Part shown: one piece after another, positions 51,629-61,005 of the stretch
How positions within the stretch are numbered: the stretch's first letter is position 1
How the letters are laid out: each line of letters begins with the position of its first letter
NCBI GenBank assembly: GCA_016699125.1
Contig: CP064961.1
Location: forward strand, 310,001 to 374,000
Length of the DNA: 64,000 bases
Direction of reading: 5' to 3'
Source of the DNA: a bacterium
GTDB lineage: Bacteria > Babelota > Babeliae > Babelales > Vermiphilaceae
Position numbers and translations under genes: made by a program
The notes under the pieces: model-generated
Database searches by the model: none
The model's input: only the letters and a program-made list of their open reading frames with translations
Told to the model about the DNA's origin: nothing

Positions 51629-52774
51629 ATGAAAAATACGTTAAAGATAATGTGTATGCTTTTGTCAGTTGCAGGAGCGTCTGTACATGGTATTAATGAT
51701 GAGAATACACCAGGAATAGTCAAGCGTGCAAGCGCTCGCCTTGCAAGTGCTGCAGGTACTGGTGCGGGTTATGTAAAATCGGCTGGAGCTACTACTGCAG
51801 ATTATGCAACATGGGCAGGTTCTTGGATTTCATGGCCATTTACAACAGTTTGGGATTGGACGTATAAACCATCAGCTGCTTATAATGCGATGAAGCTCTA
51901 TGCCGGAAACCATGATTTACGTGCCAAAAATGCAAAATATGCTGACAATTACAATGCTGATGGCAGCTTTAAACAAAAGCAAGCATTTTTTAGTTCGAAT
52001 GGTTGGTTATCATTAAGTTTGGTAAAGGATACGTTTAAACTTGCGCCGGCTAGATTTTTTAATGAAAAAGCGGCACGGTATTACGCACAGTATAAAGGTT
52101 ATGATAATGACCAGACAGTGAAGCTGATGGACAAGTATTCTGGTTGGGGAGCAGGACTAGCAACAACGGCTGCAGCTGCAGGATTGTATTACCTTTATAA
52201 AAAGAATGTCCATGGAAAAATAAAAAACAGAGCACACAATGCATTTTTGAGTTCATATGGCGTTGAAAAAATTAATGATATAAACGCAAGTTGGCAAAAT
52301 TGGTGTGGTCTTTCTTTAAATGATATTTATGTTATCAACCCTGATTGTCAAAAATTAAAAGCACGTATTACAGCTACTTTGTCACAGGGAACTATGGCAA
52401 AAGATCTTGTGGTCGATGGTGCCAATGCGGTACGTAACGGTTTTAACAGCTTAGTGCATGAAGCTCAAAAAGCAATGAATGCTGATAAAGCTGCTCAGCT
52501 AGCTGTACCAGTTGCACATGAACGAAAACGTGTAACTGCAGAAGACATTGCCAAGTTGTTTGACAAGCTTGAAGCAATTGAAAAAGATGCTCAGATTGAA
52601 AAACGTGATCATAGTGTATACGCACATCAGATTGCAATGCAGGTAAATAAGGCAATCCATGAGTCAGGTATTACCATGCCAGTTGGATATGCTTCGGTCT
52701 TGGAAATGTATGTGAAAATGCATCTGATTACCAAAAACAATCAATCTGAGGTTGTTCAGCAAGAAGCAGCATAA
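51629..52774 (+). CDS. Exported protein with internal Trp cluster
   Basis: 381 residues from ATG 51629 (GGAAGG eight bases upstream; ATG 51623 is too close). Signal peptide MKNTLKIMCMLLSVAGASVHG. Residues about 60-80 carry ATWAGSWISWPFTTVWDW, very like the C-terminal tails of other exported proteins here but placed near the N-terminus. A hydrophobic helix follows later (GAGLATTAAAAGLYYLYKK, about 180), then a charged helical C-terminal half. Second of three cotranscribed-looking genes. Function unknown. Confidence 0.75.
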   Translation: MKNTLKIMCMLLSVAGASVHGINDENTPGIVKRASARLASAAGTGAGYVKSAGATTADYATWAGSWISWPFTTVWDWTYKPSAAYNAMKLYAGNHDLRAKNAKYADNYNADGSFKQKQAFFSSNGWLSLSLVKDTFKLAPARFFNEKAARYYAQYKGYDNDQTVKLMDKYSGWGAGLATTAAAAGLYYLYKKNVHGKIKNRAHNAFLSSYGVEKINDINASWQNWCGLSLNDIYVINPDCQKLKARITATLSQGTMAKDLVVDGANAVRNGFNSLVHEAQKAMNADKAAQLAVPVAHERKRVTAEDIAKLFDKLEAIEKDAQIEKRDHSVYAHQIAMQVNKAIHESGITMPVGYASVLEMYVKMHLITKNNQSEVVQQEAA

Positions 52775-52864
52775 TAATGATATTTGAAAGAATGTAAATA
52801 GATAAGTATAGATGCTGCGATTCGGAGGTGTTGTAGCATCTGTACAATAAAATGGAGTTTTACG

Positions 52865-55048
52865 ATGAAAACTATAGCAAAATTATATGCAATCATGGGC
52901 CTTGGATGCCTATTGCAAAAAGATGTGTATGGAATGGGCCTTGTTTCTAATCTGTTAAAAGCTGGAAAAGATTCAGTTACCGATTATGTACGCACACAGA
53001 AAAATTACTATATCGATGGTACCAATGTCATGCGTCTGTATGAGTTGGAAAAACCGGTTGCAGAGCTTGCTGCACAGCTGAATCTATTAAAAGAAGACAC
53101 AAAGAATCTGCTTAATCATGTGAACCATGAGGATTTTTTGCCAGTTTTTAAAAATGTAGACGATAAAACAAAAGCTGGCGTAGCGTTGTTACAACTCATT
53201 GAGAATAAAGCTGTTACTATTGCAACTCCATTAACTCTGTTTTCAAAGCCTGCAGTGTATGTGCCGGCTGCTGATTCAGCCGCACTTGATGCTCTGATTA
53301 AACAGGCCGAAACTGAAATAAATACTCACAAAGAAAAGGCAGAAAAGATCTTAAAAACGCCTTATGCAAAACTGTATAATGCAATCACAAAAAATACCGA
53401 CTGTTTTGTAACTGCACCAGTAAAAACTGCTGTCACCGCAAAACCTTTTAAAACAAAGTACGTTGAAACGCTCTTTGAAAATGAGTTTGCAAAAAACAGT
53501 TTATTGCACAATGGTGGAGCTGTTATCAAACAGGAGCTCATCAAGGGTGATATAACGATTGAAAATGCACTTGAAAAAATTCAAAATATCTATAATGAGG
53601 TCCTTGAAAAGACAAGTCCTGATAAAAAAGCCATCCTACAAAAAGAGTTTGCAAAATTTGAAGTTGATGCATGCGTTGCAGTATGCTTGATAAAAGCATT
53701 GGATATGTACCTTGAAATTAATGATATGAAGTCGAAAATTAATGAGTTCAGAACCGTGACTGTTGCTGAATGGAGTCAGATATGTACCGATTATTGTGCG
53801 TATCTTAAGCAGGAAAATCAGTTCAAAACGAATGAACAGCTGTTTGAACAGCATTCTGTTGTGAAGTATCTGAAATCTGATGACTGTCTTGCACAGTGTA
53901 ATTTAGAACTGTTAAATAACAGATCAGTGATTGCGGCTCAAGCTTTGTCAAAAGCGCTCGTTGAAGAACGATTAAAAGCACGCCCAGGTAAAAAAGATTT
54001 TACCAATCCTGTGGAAGTAGCAACAGAAGTTCGCGCTTTAATGCAAGGGGTAACGCCGATTATTACCAACTTAAAAACTGCATTGGCTGGCTTTGTGCCG
54101 ATGGCCGTCGTGGTAACGTTTAATGCTTCAAATAAACAGTTTGACGTACATGTTGCGGATCTTGTTCGACTAAATTTGCCATTTGATCAGTATCAGTTAA
54201 AAGCTCAAGCTTTGATAGATGAAACGATGCGTGTAGTAGAAGGAAGAAATGCAACAGCCATTTCAAAACGTTATAAAGAGCTTACGAAGCTGTATGTCTC
54301 TGTTGTCTATTATGAACAGTTAAGCCAGGCGTTAAGAACTTTTGCTTTGACAAGTCCAACGTCCTTGCAAAATGTACTTCAAAATGAGCTTGATCTTGTA
54401 CAGGGAAAAGATGTATTGCTTGAAAAATATAAACAGTTTGCAGAAGCTTCAATAATTACAACGTTAAAATTGGAAGCGTCAGATCTTGTGCTGAATGAGT
54501 TGCGAAAAAAACGTGAACATATGCTTCCTTTATTGGTACAGAGATTATCATTAGATACTGAAAGCAACTTCAATAATGCATCCGCAATTGTTACTGCCGG
54601 TGACGAAGCTTATAAGCTGTACAATGATATGCGTAGCGAGCTACGTGGTAGCGTTGATAAGGCTGGTGCTTTTGGACATAAAGGAACAAAAAGAACCTTA
54701 TCACAGCATGTGCGTGTGATTGTTGACCAGTATATCAGAAACGGTAAGTTTGAAACCTTGCAACAGGAGCTGCAAACGCTTGAACAGGAGTTTAAAAACG
54801 GATTGAATACATCCAATTTAACCGACCAAGCTCGTCAGATCGTTGAAACCACTGCAACAAACTACCTTAAACTTATTATACCGAGCTTGAAGGCTCAAGT
54901 GATTGCTGCATGGAAAACTCATGACCTTGCGTGGAAAATGGGAGCAACACAGGTTGGAGGCTTTGGTGGTGCAGCGTTGAACGCATTGCGTGTAATAACG
55001 CCAACGTGTGGAAAAGGTACTGACATTCAGTTGGAGACAATTTTTTAA
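52865..55048 (+). CDS. Large exported helical protein
   Basis: 727 residues; GGAG lies seven bases before ATG. Signal peptide MKTIAKLYAIMGLGCLLQKD, cleavage probably near VYG-MG. The mature protein is an almost continuous helical array with Lys/Glu and regular Leu (VAELAAQLNLLKEDTKNLL), no known domain and no Trp tail. Third gene of the cluster and followed by a strong terminator, so the cluster is probably one transcription unit ending here. Confidence 0.75.
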   Translation: MKTIAKLYAIMGLGCLLQKDVYGMGLVSNLLKAGKDSVTDYVRTQKNYYIDGTNVMRLYELEKPVAELAAQLNLLKEDTKNLLNHVNHEDFLPVFKNVDDKTKAGVALLQLIENKAVTIATPLTLFSKPAVYVPAADSAALDALIKQAETEINTHKEKAEKILKTPYAKLYNAITKNTDCFVTAPVKTAVTAKPFKTKYVETLFENEFAKNSLLHNGGAVIKQELIKGDITIENALEKIQNIYNEVLEKTSPDKKAILQKEFAKFEVDACVAVCLIKALDMYLEINDMKSKINEFRTVTVAEWSQICTDYCAYLKQENQFKTNEQLFEQHSVVKYLKSDDCLAQCNLELLNNRSVIAAQALSKALVEERLKARPGKKDFTNPVEVATEVRALMQGVTPIITNLKTALAGFVPMAVVVTFNASNKQFDVHVADLVRLNLPFDQYQLKAQALIDETMRVVEGRNATAISKRYKELTKLYVSVVYYEQLSQALRTFALTSPTSLQNVLQNELDLVQGKDVLLEKYKQFAEASIITTLKLEASDLVLNELRKKREHMLPLLVQRLSLDTESNFNNASAIVTAGDEAYKLYNDMRSELRGSVDKAGAFGHKGTKRTLSQHVRVIVDQYIRNGKFETLQQELQTLEQEFKNGLNTSNLTDQARQIVETTATNYLKLIIPSLKAQVIAAWKTHDLAWKMGATQVGGFGGAALNALRVITPTCGKGTDIQLETIF

Positions 55049-55086
55049 ATATGAATAAAACGTAAAAAGTCCATTTTTATTTACAA

Positions 55087-55123
55087 GGGGGTAGCGAATG
55101 CGAAAGCATTCCTACCCTTTTTT
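55087..55123 (+). terminator. Terminator of the three-gene cluster
   Basis: Stem GGGTAG-C-GAATGC, loop GAAA, GCATTC-CTACCC (one bulged C), then six T. It lies 40 bp after the 52865-55048 stop. Confidence 0.92.
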
Positions 55124-55227
55124 GTTAAGTAGCTCTTCTGTTTTTTTCTGTTTTTTATCTGTTTGTTGCAAAAAAATATAGTTTTGTGCTGTAATTAATT
55201 TAACAATAGAAATTTTTAAAGAATACA

Positions 55228-56391
55228 ATGAATAAAAATAATTCTATATTTAAATTAATTGCAGTGCTATTTCTACTGTTTCTTATTCAGGTTCAGAGTT
55301 CTGCGACTGTTTTAAAATCGATACATTTTCATCAAGGATTACCAATCAGCTCAGTGAACCTTGAGCTTGGTAGTCTTGTGGTGCTTTTTTCAAACCAAGT
55401 GTTTCCGGTGTTGCTTGAAAAAAAGGAGAGTGCATCTGGAACGGTAGAGCATCGTTATCTTTTGCCACAGTTATCTGTGGTTGATGAATCAGTTAAAAAA
55501 ATGCTTGGAAAAACACAGCAGGGCATAGACAATGCGTATCTGTTTCGTTTTGACAAGGTTGAAAAACCGTTGCAGGGAGTGCAGTTAACAGTGTCATATA
55601 ATCCTGAACTGGTTACGTTTGGTTATGAAACCGTTGTTTCTTCGGCGGTATTGCCTGGTTATGTATTTCGTTTTACGAATGCAAGGCTTCAAAAAGAGAT
55701 TGCACAGCAGGTTCACAAAGAACCGGTTATTAAAACAAGTTTTCTAAAAAAAAAACCTTGTGTTGTCATTGACCCAGGCCATGGTGGGAGTGACAGTGGA
55801 GCATTAAGTGTACATGGTGTTGAAGAAAAAAAGATTGTTTTGCAGATTAGTAAAAAAGTCAGCAATATCCTTGCTTCGCGGGGATATGATACAGTATTAA
55901 CACGTTCTTTAGATAATACAGTGCCATTGATTGATCGTACGGCCTTGGCAAACACTGTTGGTGCAGATTTATTTGTTTCGATTCATGCAAATGCTGCCCA
56001 TAATCCGCAGGCCGAAGGTATTGAAACGTTCTTTTATCCCTATGCAGAAGCAAAATCTATGACTGGTGACAGAGGGGCACTGCTCAATTCCTATTTATCT
56101 AAAAAGATGGAGCATTCACGAGGTCTTGCATCGTTTATACAGCTAAACCTTTGTTCTGCGATTAATACCTTTCAGGATATGCGTCATACTGTGGTTGATA
56201 GGGGAGTCAAAACTGCACCCTTTCAGGTACTTATTGGAGCGGCGCAGCCTGCTGTGCTTGTTGAAGTGGGATTTCTTTCAAATCATCGTGAAAGTTTATT
56301 GCTTTCATCACTGGTCTTTTGTAACATGGTTGCAAAAGGTATTGCAGATGGTGTCTTTGCGTATTTCAATCATGGTTTACAATCTGTTTGA
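55228..56391 (+). CDS. N-acetylmuramoyl-L-alanine amidase (Amidase_3)
   Basis: A periplasmic zinc amidase that cuts the amide bond between MurNAc and the peptide stem, usually at septation. 387 residues. Signal peptide at 1-25. An N-terminal beta-rich domain (about 30-150) takes the position of the AMIN domain but is not recognisable as such. The catalytic domain (about 175-385) has VVIDPGHGG (zinc His), GVEEKKIVLQ (zinc Glu), LFVSIHANAA (zinc His) and VLVEVGFLSNHRE (catalytic Glu). The insert between them contains an AmiC-like helical segment. It resembles AmiA/AmiC; which one cannot be decided. Upstream of dnaA in the same direction. Confidence 0.93.
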   Translation: MNKNNSIFKLIAVLFLLFLIQVQSSATVLKSIHFHQGLPISSVNLELGSLVVLFSNQVFPVLLEKKESASGTVEHRYLLPQLSVVDESVKKMLGKTQQGIDNAYLFRFDKVEKPLQGVQLTVSYNPELVTFGYETVVSSAVLPGYVFRFTNARLQKEIAQQVHKEPVIKTSFLKKKPCVVIDPGHGGSDSGALSVHGVEEKKIVLQISKKVSNILASRGYDTVLTRSLDNTVPLIDRTALANTVGADLFVSIHANAAHNPQAEGIETFFYPYAEAKSMTGDRGALLNSYLSKKMEHSRGLASFIQLNLCSAINTFQDMRHTVVDRGVKTAPFQVLIGAAQPAVLVEVGFLSNHRESLLLSSLVFCNMVAKGIADGVFAYFNHGLQSV

Positions 56392-56485
56392 GCTTGTTTG
56401 TGTGATTTTGTAAAAAATGGTACTATAAACCTGATCGTGTCATGCTATAAAAAAAACTAAATTATATAAAAAAAGTGCTTCTGTT

Positions 56486-57868
56486 ATGTTGAATGTGGAA
56501 TATATTTGGCAGCAGTTTTTGTTGCTTGCGTCACAAGAAGTTGGTAGCCGTGTGGTAGAAACATGGATTAAGGCTTTGACATTATCTGTATGGGATGTTG
56601 CAAGTAAAACAGCGTATCTGCAAGCGCCAAATGCGTTTGTCAGAGATTGGGTTCAAAATAAATATATGAGCTTAATTGAACTGCATTTAGCACGTATGTT
56701 ACATGTTCCGACGGTTAAACTTGTCATATCCCTTCCGCATGAACAGATTGCAAAAGGTGTATCTGATCAACCACCAAAGGCGATAATTCCTGCAGTTAAA
56801 CTTGATACAGCACCGGTGCAGCGTATTGAAAAAAAGCGTACATTATCAGTGTTAAAATCTGAATATATTTTTGATAATTTTGTTGTGGGTGCTAATAACT
56901 CATTATCGTATGCGGCAGCATATGCAGTGGCTCAGAATGTGGATCGAGTGTATAACCCACTCTTTATTTATGGAAGTTCAGGGGTAGGCAAAACACATCT
57001 GTTGCATGCGATTGGTAATGAAGTAAGAAAAAATAGGTCAAATCAATCGGTACTTTATCAGTCGGCAGACCGGTTCGTGTCAGAGTTTATACATGCTATC
57101 CGTTTTGAAAACATAGATAAATTTCAACATAAGTATCAGTCGGTTGATGTTTTATTAATTGACGATATTCAATGTATTGCAAACAAAGAGCAGACGCAGG
57201 AGGCATTTTTTAATATATTTAATGTTTTATATGATGCTCAAAAGCAGATAGTTTTTTCGAGCGATACGTATCCACAAAATCTACATGGTGTTACGGAGCG
57301 GCTGCGTTCGCGGATGGCATGGGGCCTGGTGACCGATATGTATATACCTAATCTGGAAACAAAGGTGGCGATACTGAAAAGTAAAGCAGACAATCATCAT
57401 AAGATTGTTTTAACGGATGAGGTGGCAGAGTTTATCGCATCATGCGTAGTCTCCAATGTGCGTGAACTTGAAGGTGCATTGATACGGGTTATTGCGTGTG
57501 CACATTTTGTACAAAAACCGGTTACGCTTGAGCTGGCTCAATCTGTTTTGTCGTCTCAGGCATTTCAAAGTAAAAATAAGGAAGTGATATCTTTTGATAC
57601 TATTTTAAATGCAATGAAAGCGACGTATGGGTATGACCGTGCATTATTGTGCTCAAAGGGGAGAAACAAAGAGCTTTCACACGCACGTCATATTGCCATG
57701 TATCTCATGAAAAAGATGACAAATAAGTCTTTGCGAGATATTGGGTCTTTTTTAGGTGATCGTGATCATGCAACGATAAAATATGGAATTGAAAAAATTA
57801 CTGATGCAATTGCCTCTGATCCTGCTTTGAAAAAAGATGTTTCTTCTATAGAACAGCTTTTACAATAG
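56486..57868 (+). CDS. dnaA: Chromosomal replication initiator DnaA
   Basis: Binds DnaA boxes at the origin and melts DNA as an ATP-bound filament. 460 residues, normal length. Domain I (1-80), a variable linker, AAA+ domain with YAAAYAVAQN and Walker A GSSGVGKTH (about 162-170), Walker B VLLIDDIQ (about 220-227), VTERLRSRMAWGL, and domain IV with the SHARHIAMYLMKK and GDRDHATIKYG signature. dnaN does not follow. No cluster of DnaA boxes is visible in the flanking spacers, so the origin is probably elsewhere. Confidence 0.98.
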   Translation: MLNVEYIWQQFLLLASQEVGSRVVETWIKALTLSVWDVASKTAYLQAPNAFVRDWVQNKYMSLIELHLARMLHVPTVKLVISLPHEQIAKGVSDQPPKAIIPAVKLDTAPVQRIEKKRTLSVLKSEYIFDNFVVGANNSLSYAAAYAVAQNVDRVYNPLFIYGSSGVGKTHLLHAIGNEVRKNRSNQSVLYQSADRFVSEFIHAIRFENIDKFQHKYQSVDVLLIDDIQCIANKEQTQEAFFNIFNVLYDAQKQIVFSSDTYPQNLHGVTERLRSRMAWGLVTDMYIPNLETKVAILKSKADNHHKIVLTDEVAEFIASCVVSNVRELEGALIRVIACAHFVQKPVTLELAQSVLSSQAFQSKNKEVISFDTILNAMKATYGYDRALLCSKGRNKELSHARHIAMYLMKKMTNKSLRDIGSFLGDRDHATIKYGIEKITDAIASDPALKKDVSSIEQLLQ

Positions 57869-58924
57869 CTGTTTATTTCGAGCATGTTGGCGCATGCTTT
57901 TTGTTCGCAAATACATATCATGAAAACATTTGTTTACAAGAAACATAAGCCAGTCAATGTGATTTTTAAATTGTGGTGGCTGGACTGTATTGATGCCAAC
58001 CATTGTTGGAAAATGCTCTGTATCAACGATAGCAACCGTGGGAAGTCTGTTGGTCGGATTTTTGATTAGAAAGAAATTTGTTTCATGTGGATCGATGTAT
58101 AATTTGATATCGTTACAGAGTTTCATAATGATATTTTTTTTCACCGACCTGTATTCGGGTGCTGTTTTGAAAGGAAGATAGTCAGCGATAATTGCGTATA
58201 GGGAAGGAATTTTGATACAGGCGTTGTTATGTTCTTGCAAATTGTGTCCCTCAATTATAATTGAAGGTTGTATTTCTGGTGCCCAAAACCATTTGCGTGG
58301 GAGTAAAATTCTGTTTTTCCACTCTACGTGAGTAGTTGCCCAGTGCTCAATGTACTCTTTGTTTTTAATGCGTGTAAATCCAGCAAAATGTCTATTTACT
58401 CCGCCGGCCATATAAAAAAAGCAGAGAGGGTCGATACCTTTGTGTCTTGGATAGATAAGTGTTTTTGGCGTTTCTGCGAATAATTTTACAATGATAGGAA
58501 GTTTTTTGTGTTTTAAAATAATGAGTCCACATATCATTTTGCGATTAAAGTTTTTATTTTGAATAATTTTAAAGCTAGTATATTTTGTTTTTTTCGCTTT
58601 AATTTCTATAACTAGTTGAGCAAGGTCATTTTGCAACTGTTTTCCAGAGAAATACGTATTTTTCTTAAAGCGATATTCTATGAGCTCATCTGGAAGTGTG
58701 TGTTTATCTAAAAAATCTTTGTCATAGGTTTGAAAAAATGGATAATATTGAATATGTGAATCTTGTTGAACAAAACTAGTTGATGAATTTTCATATCGTG
58801 TTATAATTGTCGGAATGTTGTTTGTTATTCTAAATGGACTGCGTGCTGCTTGTAGTGGTTCTAAAATAGGTAAGGTAAAGAGCAGTAACATTATTATTAT
58901 AACTGTTTTTTTTTTTCTCTTCAT
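57860..58924 (-). CDS. Exported kinase-like fold protein (tentative)
   Basis: 354 residues from ATG 58924; a start four codons earlier is possible. A signal sequence is present (KKKTVIIIMLLLFTLPILEP). Counting from the longer start, kinase-like landmarks appear in order: Lys151 in LPIIVKLFAE (strand 3 position), YIDPHETNF with Asp282 and Asn287 spaced as in the catalytic loop HRDLKPEN, and VAIVDTEHF with Asp305 in the DFG position. No glycine-rich loop is seen. Together these suggest a small-molecule or protein kinase-like fold, but no known family was recognised. Its 3' end overlaps dnaA by 9 bp, convergently. Confidence 0.45.
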   Translation of the reverse strand: MKRKKKTVIIIMLLLFTLPILEPLQAARSPFRITNNIPTIITRYENSSTSFVQQDSHIQYYPFFQTYDKDFLDKHTLPDELIEYRFKKNTYFSGKQLQNDLAQLVIEIKAKKTKYTSFKIIQNKNFNRKMICGLIILKHKKLPIIVKLFAETPKTLIYPRHKGIDPLCFFYMAGGVNRHFAGFTRIKNKEYIEHWATTHVEWKNRILLPRKWFWAPEIQPSIIIEGHNLQEHNNACIKIPSLYAIIADYLPFKTAPEYRSVKKNIIMKLCNDIKLYIDPHETNFFLIKNPTNRLPTVAIVDTEHFPTMVGINTVQPPQFKNHIDWLMFLVNKCFHDMYLRTKSMRQHARNKQLL

Positions 58925-59122
58925 ATCGTATAACATGTGTACATTTTTAAAATTAATAGGCTTAGTATATCCGTATTTTAGGCTTTAAAAAGTCGTGCGT
59001 ACAAATATTTATTTGTAGAGTTTTTCTAGCTGTTGCGTTCTCTTATTCATCTTTGTTACGGTAGGAATTGTTTTTCAGTTAAATACTGTTTTGATATGAT
59101 ACATTGCTTGTAAGGAATGAAT

Positions 59123-59653
59123 ATGATACAGATGGAAATTGACCCACGTCAGTTAAATTTTTTAATAAAACTAAGTAAAATTCCTCGTAATATTAATGAA
59201 TATAAAGATCGTTATAATGTGATTGAGTTTATTTTACATGAACTGTGCCATGAGGAATGTCTCAACTTAAAAAAAGCAGCTTACTTTATTGATAATCATG
59301 ATTTTGACTGTTTACATGGTGTAGTTGGTATCGATACGAATGAAAAATTTTCCCATGAAGATATTTGGCAAGTTCCTGACCAGTTTTCCAATTATATGAA
59401 GCAGTTAAGTTTTAATAATAAGGTAAAAGAGTTAAGGACTGTGAGTAGTAAGAGTTTCGTTCAAGATGAACTTAGGTATGTAAAACAGCTTGCTCAGGAT
59501 TTAGGTATGCAAGATGTGTCCTGTTCTGTTATTCCATTAAGACATGATAATAAAGGTGTGTTTGTTTATGAACCTCAAGCACAGGGTTGCCTTGAGGAAC
59601 ATGATATTTTAAATGGATTAAATTTTTTGGGCTTATGTCCATTATTATTTTAG
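59123..59653 (+). CDS. Cytosolic protein of unknown function
   Basis: 176 residues from ATG 59123, which lies six bases after AAGGA (ATG 59117 overlaps it). No signal peptide or membrane segment. Conspicuous residues are the HELCHEEC segment (about 39-46), whose HE--H recalls a metal site without the full zincin motif, and DNHDFDCLHGVVGID. A compact alpha/beta protein is likely. Ends 13 bp before the convergent permease gene. I do not recognise the family. Confidence 0.65.
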   Translation: MIQMEIDPRQLNFLIKLSKIPRNINEYKDRYNVIEFILHELCHEECLNLKKAAYFIDNHDFDCLHGVVGIDTNEKFSHEDIWQVPDQFSNYMKQLSFNNKVKELRTVSSKSFVQDELRYVKQLAQDLGMQDVSCSVIPLRHDNKGVFVYEPQAQGCLEEHDILNGLNFLGLCPLLF

Positions 59654-59666
59654 ACGCTCTTACTTT

Positions 59667-60884
59667 TCATTCAAAGCGTAAACTGGTTCCTATTTCATCT
59701 GCACTGATTATGTGCGTTATGTACCAACTTAAAACTATACTGGTCAAAACCGTTATAATATAAAAGATCAGTAACGTTGACGTTGGAACAATAAAAATCA
59801 AGTGTGATGTATAGTATGCATCAGGCAGTGTAATGAGTTTCCACCGATCTATACAAGTTCCAATGCCAATTCCGACACTTATGCCGATAAATCCAGCAGA
59901 TGCGGTGATTATTGTGCCGATCAGGACAAATATTAGTCTAATGGAAGAGATGCTAGTGCCTACTGATTTTAAGAGCGCAATGTCTTTACTTTTGACTTGA
60001 ATAAAACTAAAAAGAAGTGTAATAATGCTTATGATAGCCATTAACATGATCAAAAATGCAATACAAAAACCTACTTTTTTTTCTAATTTTAATGCCTCAA
60101 TGAGCGCTGGAAACTGTTCTTCCCAGCGGTTTATGCTAAGTCCTGTTGCTTGAATCAGTTGTTTTTGAATTGTATCTACCATAGTTTTGTTTTGTATTTT
60201 AAGATCAATCTGTGATGCTTCAACTGTTTCAGAAAAAACAGTATTTATGGTTTCATAGGAACAGAAAAAAGTATGCAGGTCAAGCTGTTCAATGCCTGTT
60301 TTGAAAATGCCGCCAACAGTAGTATGGTACGTGTGGTAGTTGTAGTGTTGATGTACAGTTAGATTATCAATGATGTGAACTGTTATTGGATCATGTTCTT
60401 TGAGGTTATACTGTTGAGCGGTAGTTTGGCCGATTATAAGTTTGCCGTCTGAGGTTGCTTGATCGAGGTTTGTATCTATCAATTTTGTTCCAATCGTGGT
60501 AACGAGTGCCTCTTTTTCCGGAACAATAGCGATTAAAGTGATTATCAGTGGCGCCAAAAAAGAATGTCCCCCTGGTACGTACAGGCCACTTTTTACTGTT
60601 TTTTGGGTCCACACACAGCTGTTTTGATAATTTTTGTTTAAAAAGCTATCTATCGCTTTTGAATCAATAAGGTCCTGCTGCGCGCTCATAGTTAAATCAG
60701 GATAGATTGACTGCATTGAGTTGACCGTTTCGTGATGAAAACCTTCCATGATTCCGCATATTAACGTTACGATGCATATGCTTAGGCTTATTGAAAACCA
60801 ACAGATGAGTATTAAAAGTGATATGCGTGAGTGTCGATGTGTTCGTGTAAGATATCGTTGAGCAAAAAAACGTGCTATTTTCAT
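59667..60884 (-). CDS. LolC/LolE-type ABC transporter permease
   Basis: 405 residues; AAGAAGG upstream of ATG. One transmembrane helix at about 22-45 after the conserved FFAQRYLTR start, a large periplasmic domain (about 46-270), then three helices in the FtsX-like C-terminal domain (ISIITLLFSFIQVKSKDIALLKSVG is the conserved junction; only its start is quoted as a motif here: SKDIALLKSVG). LolCDE extracts lipoproteins from the inner membrane for transfer to LolA. The ATPase gene (lolD) is not adjacent. A lipoprotein gene lies divergently beside it, but linkage of function is only suggestive. Confidence 0.85.
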   Translation of the reverse strand: MKIARFFAQRYLTRTHRHSRISLLILICWFSISLSICIVTLICGIMEGFHHETVNSMQSIYPDLTMSAQQDLIDSKAIDSFLNKNYQNSCVWTQKTVKSGLYVPGGHSFLAPLIITLIAIVPEKEALVTTIGTKLIDTNLDQATSDGKLIIGQTTAQQYNLKEHDPITVHIIDNLTVHQHYNYHTYHTTVGGIFKTGIEQLDLHTFFCSYETINTVFSETVEASQIDLKIQNKTMVDTIQKQLIQATGLSINRWEEQFPALIEALKLEKKVGFCIAFLIMLMAIISIITLLFSFIQVKSKDIALLKSVGTSISSIRLIFVLIGTIITASAGFIGISVGIGIGTCIDRWKLITLPDAYYTSHLIFIVPTSTLLIFYIITVLTSIVLSWYITHIISADEIGTSLRFE

Positions 60885-61005
60885 AGAGATGGGCCTTCTT
60901 TGTAAAGTACGTATTCCTTTTTTTATACTTAATGAGTATAGTGAAGCATAATGGATGCGTCACTTGTTTTTTGTAAATACCTTTAATTATGACAAAAGGT
61001 TTGAA

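Noticed and set aside
59123..59653. HELCHEEC segment as a zinc protease motif
   Set aside because: HExxH needs His at the fifth position with helix context and a third ligand; the spacing HE-LC-H fits only superficially and no third ligand or signal peptide was found.
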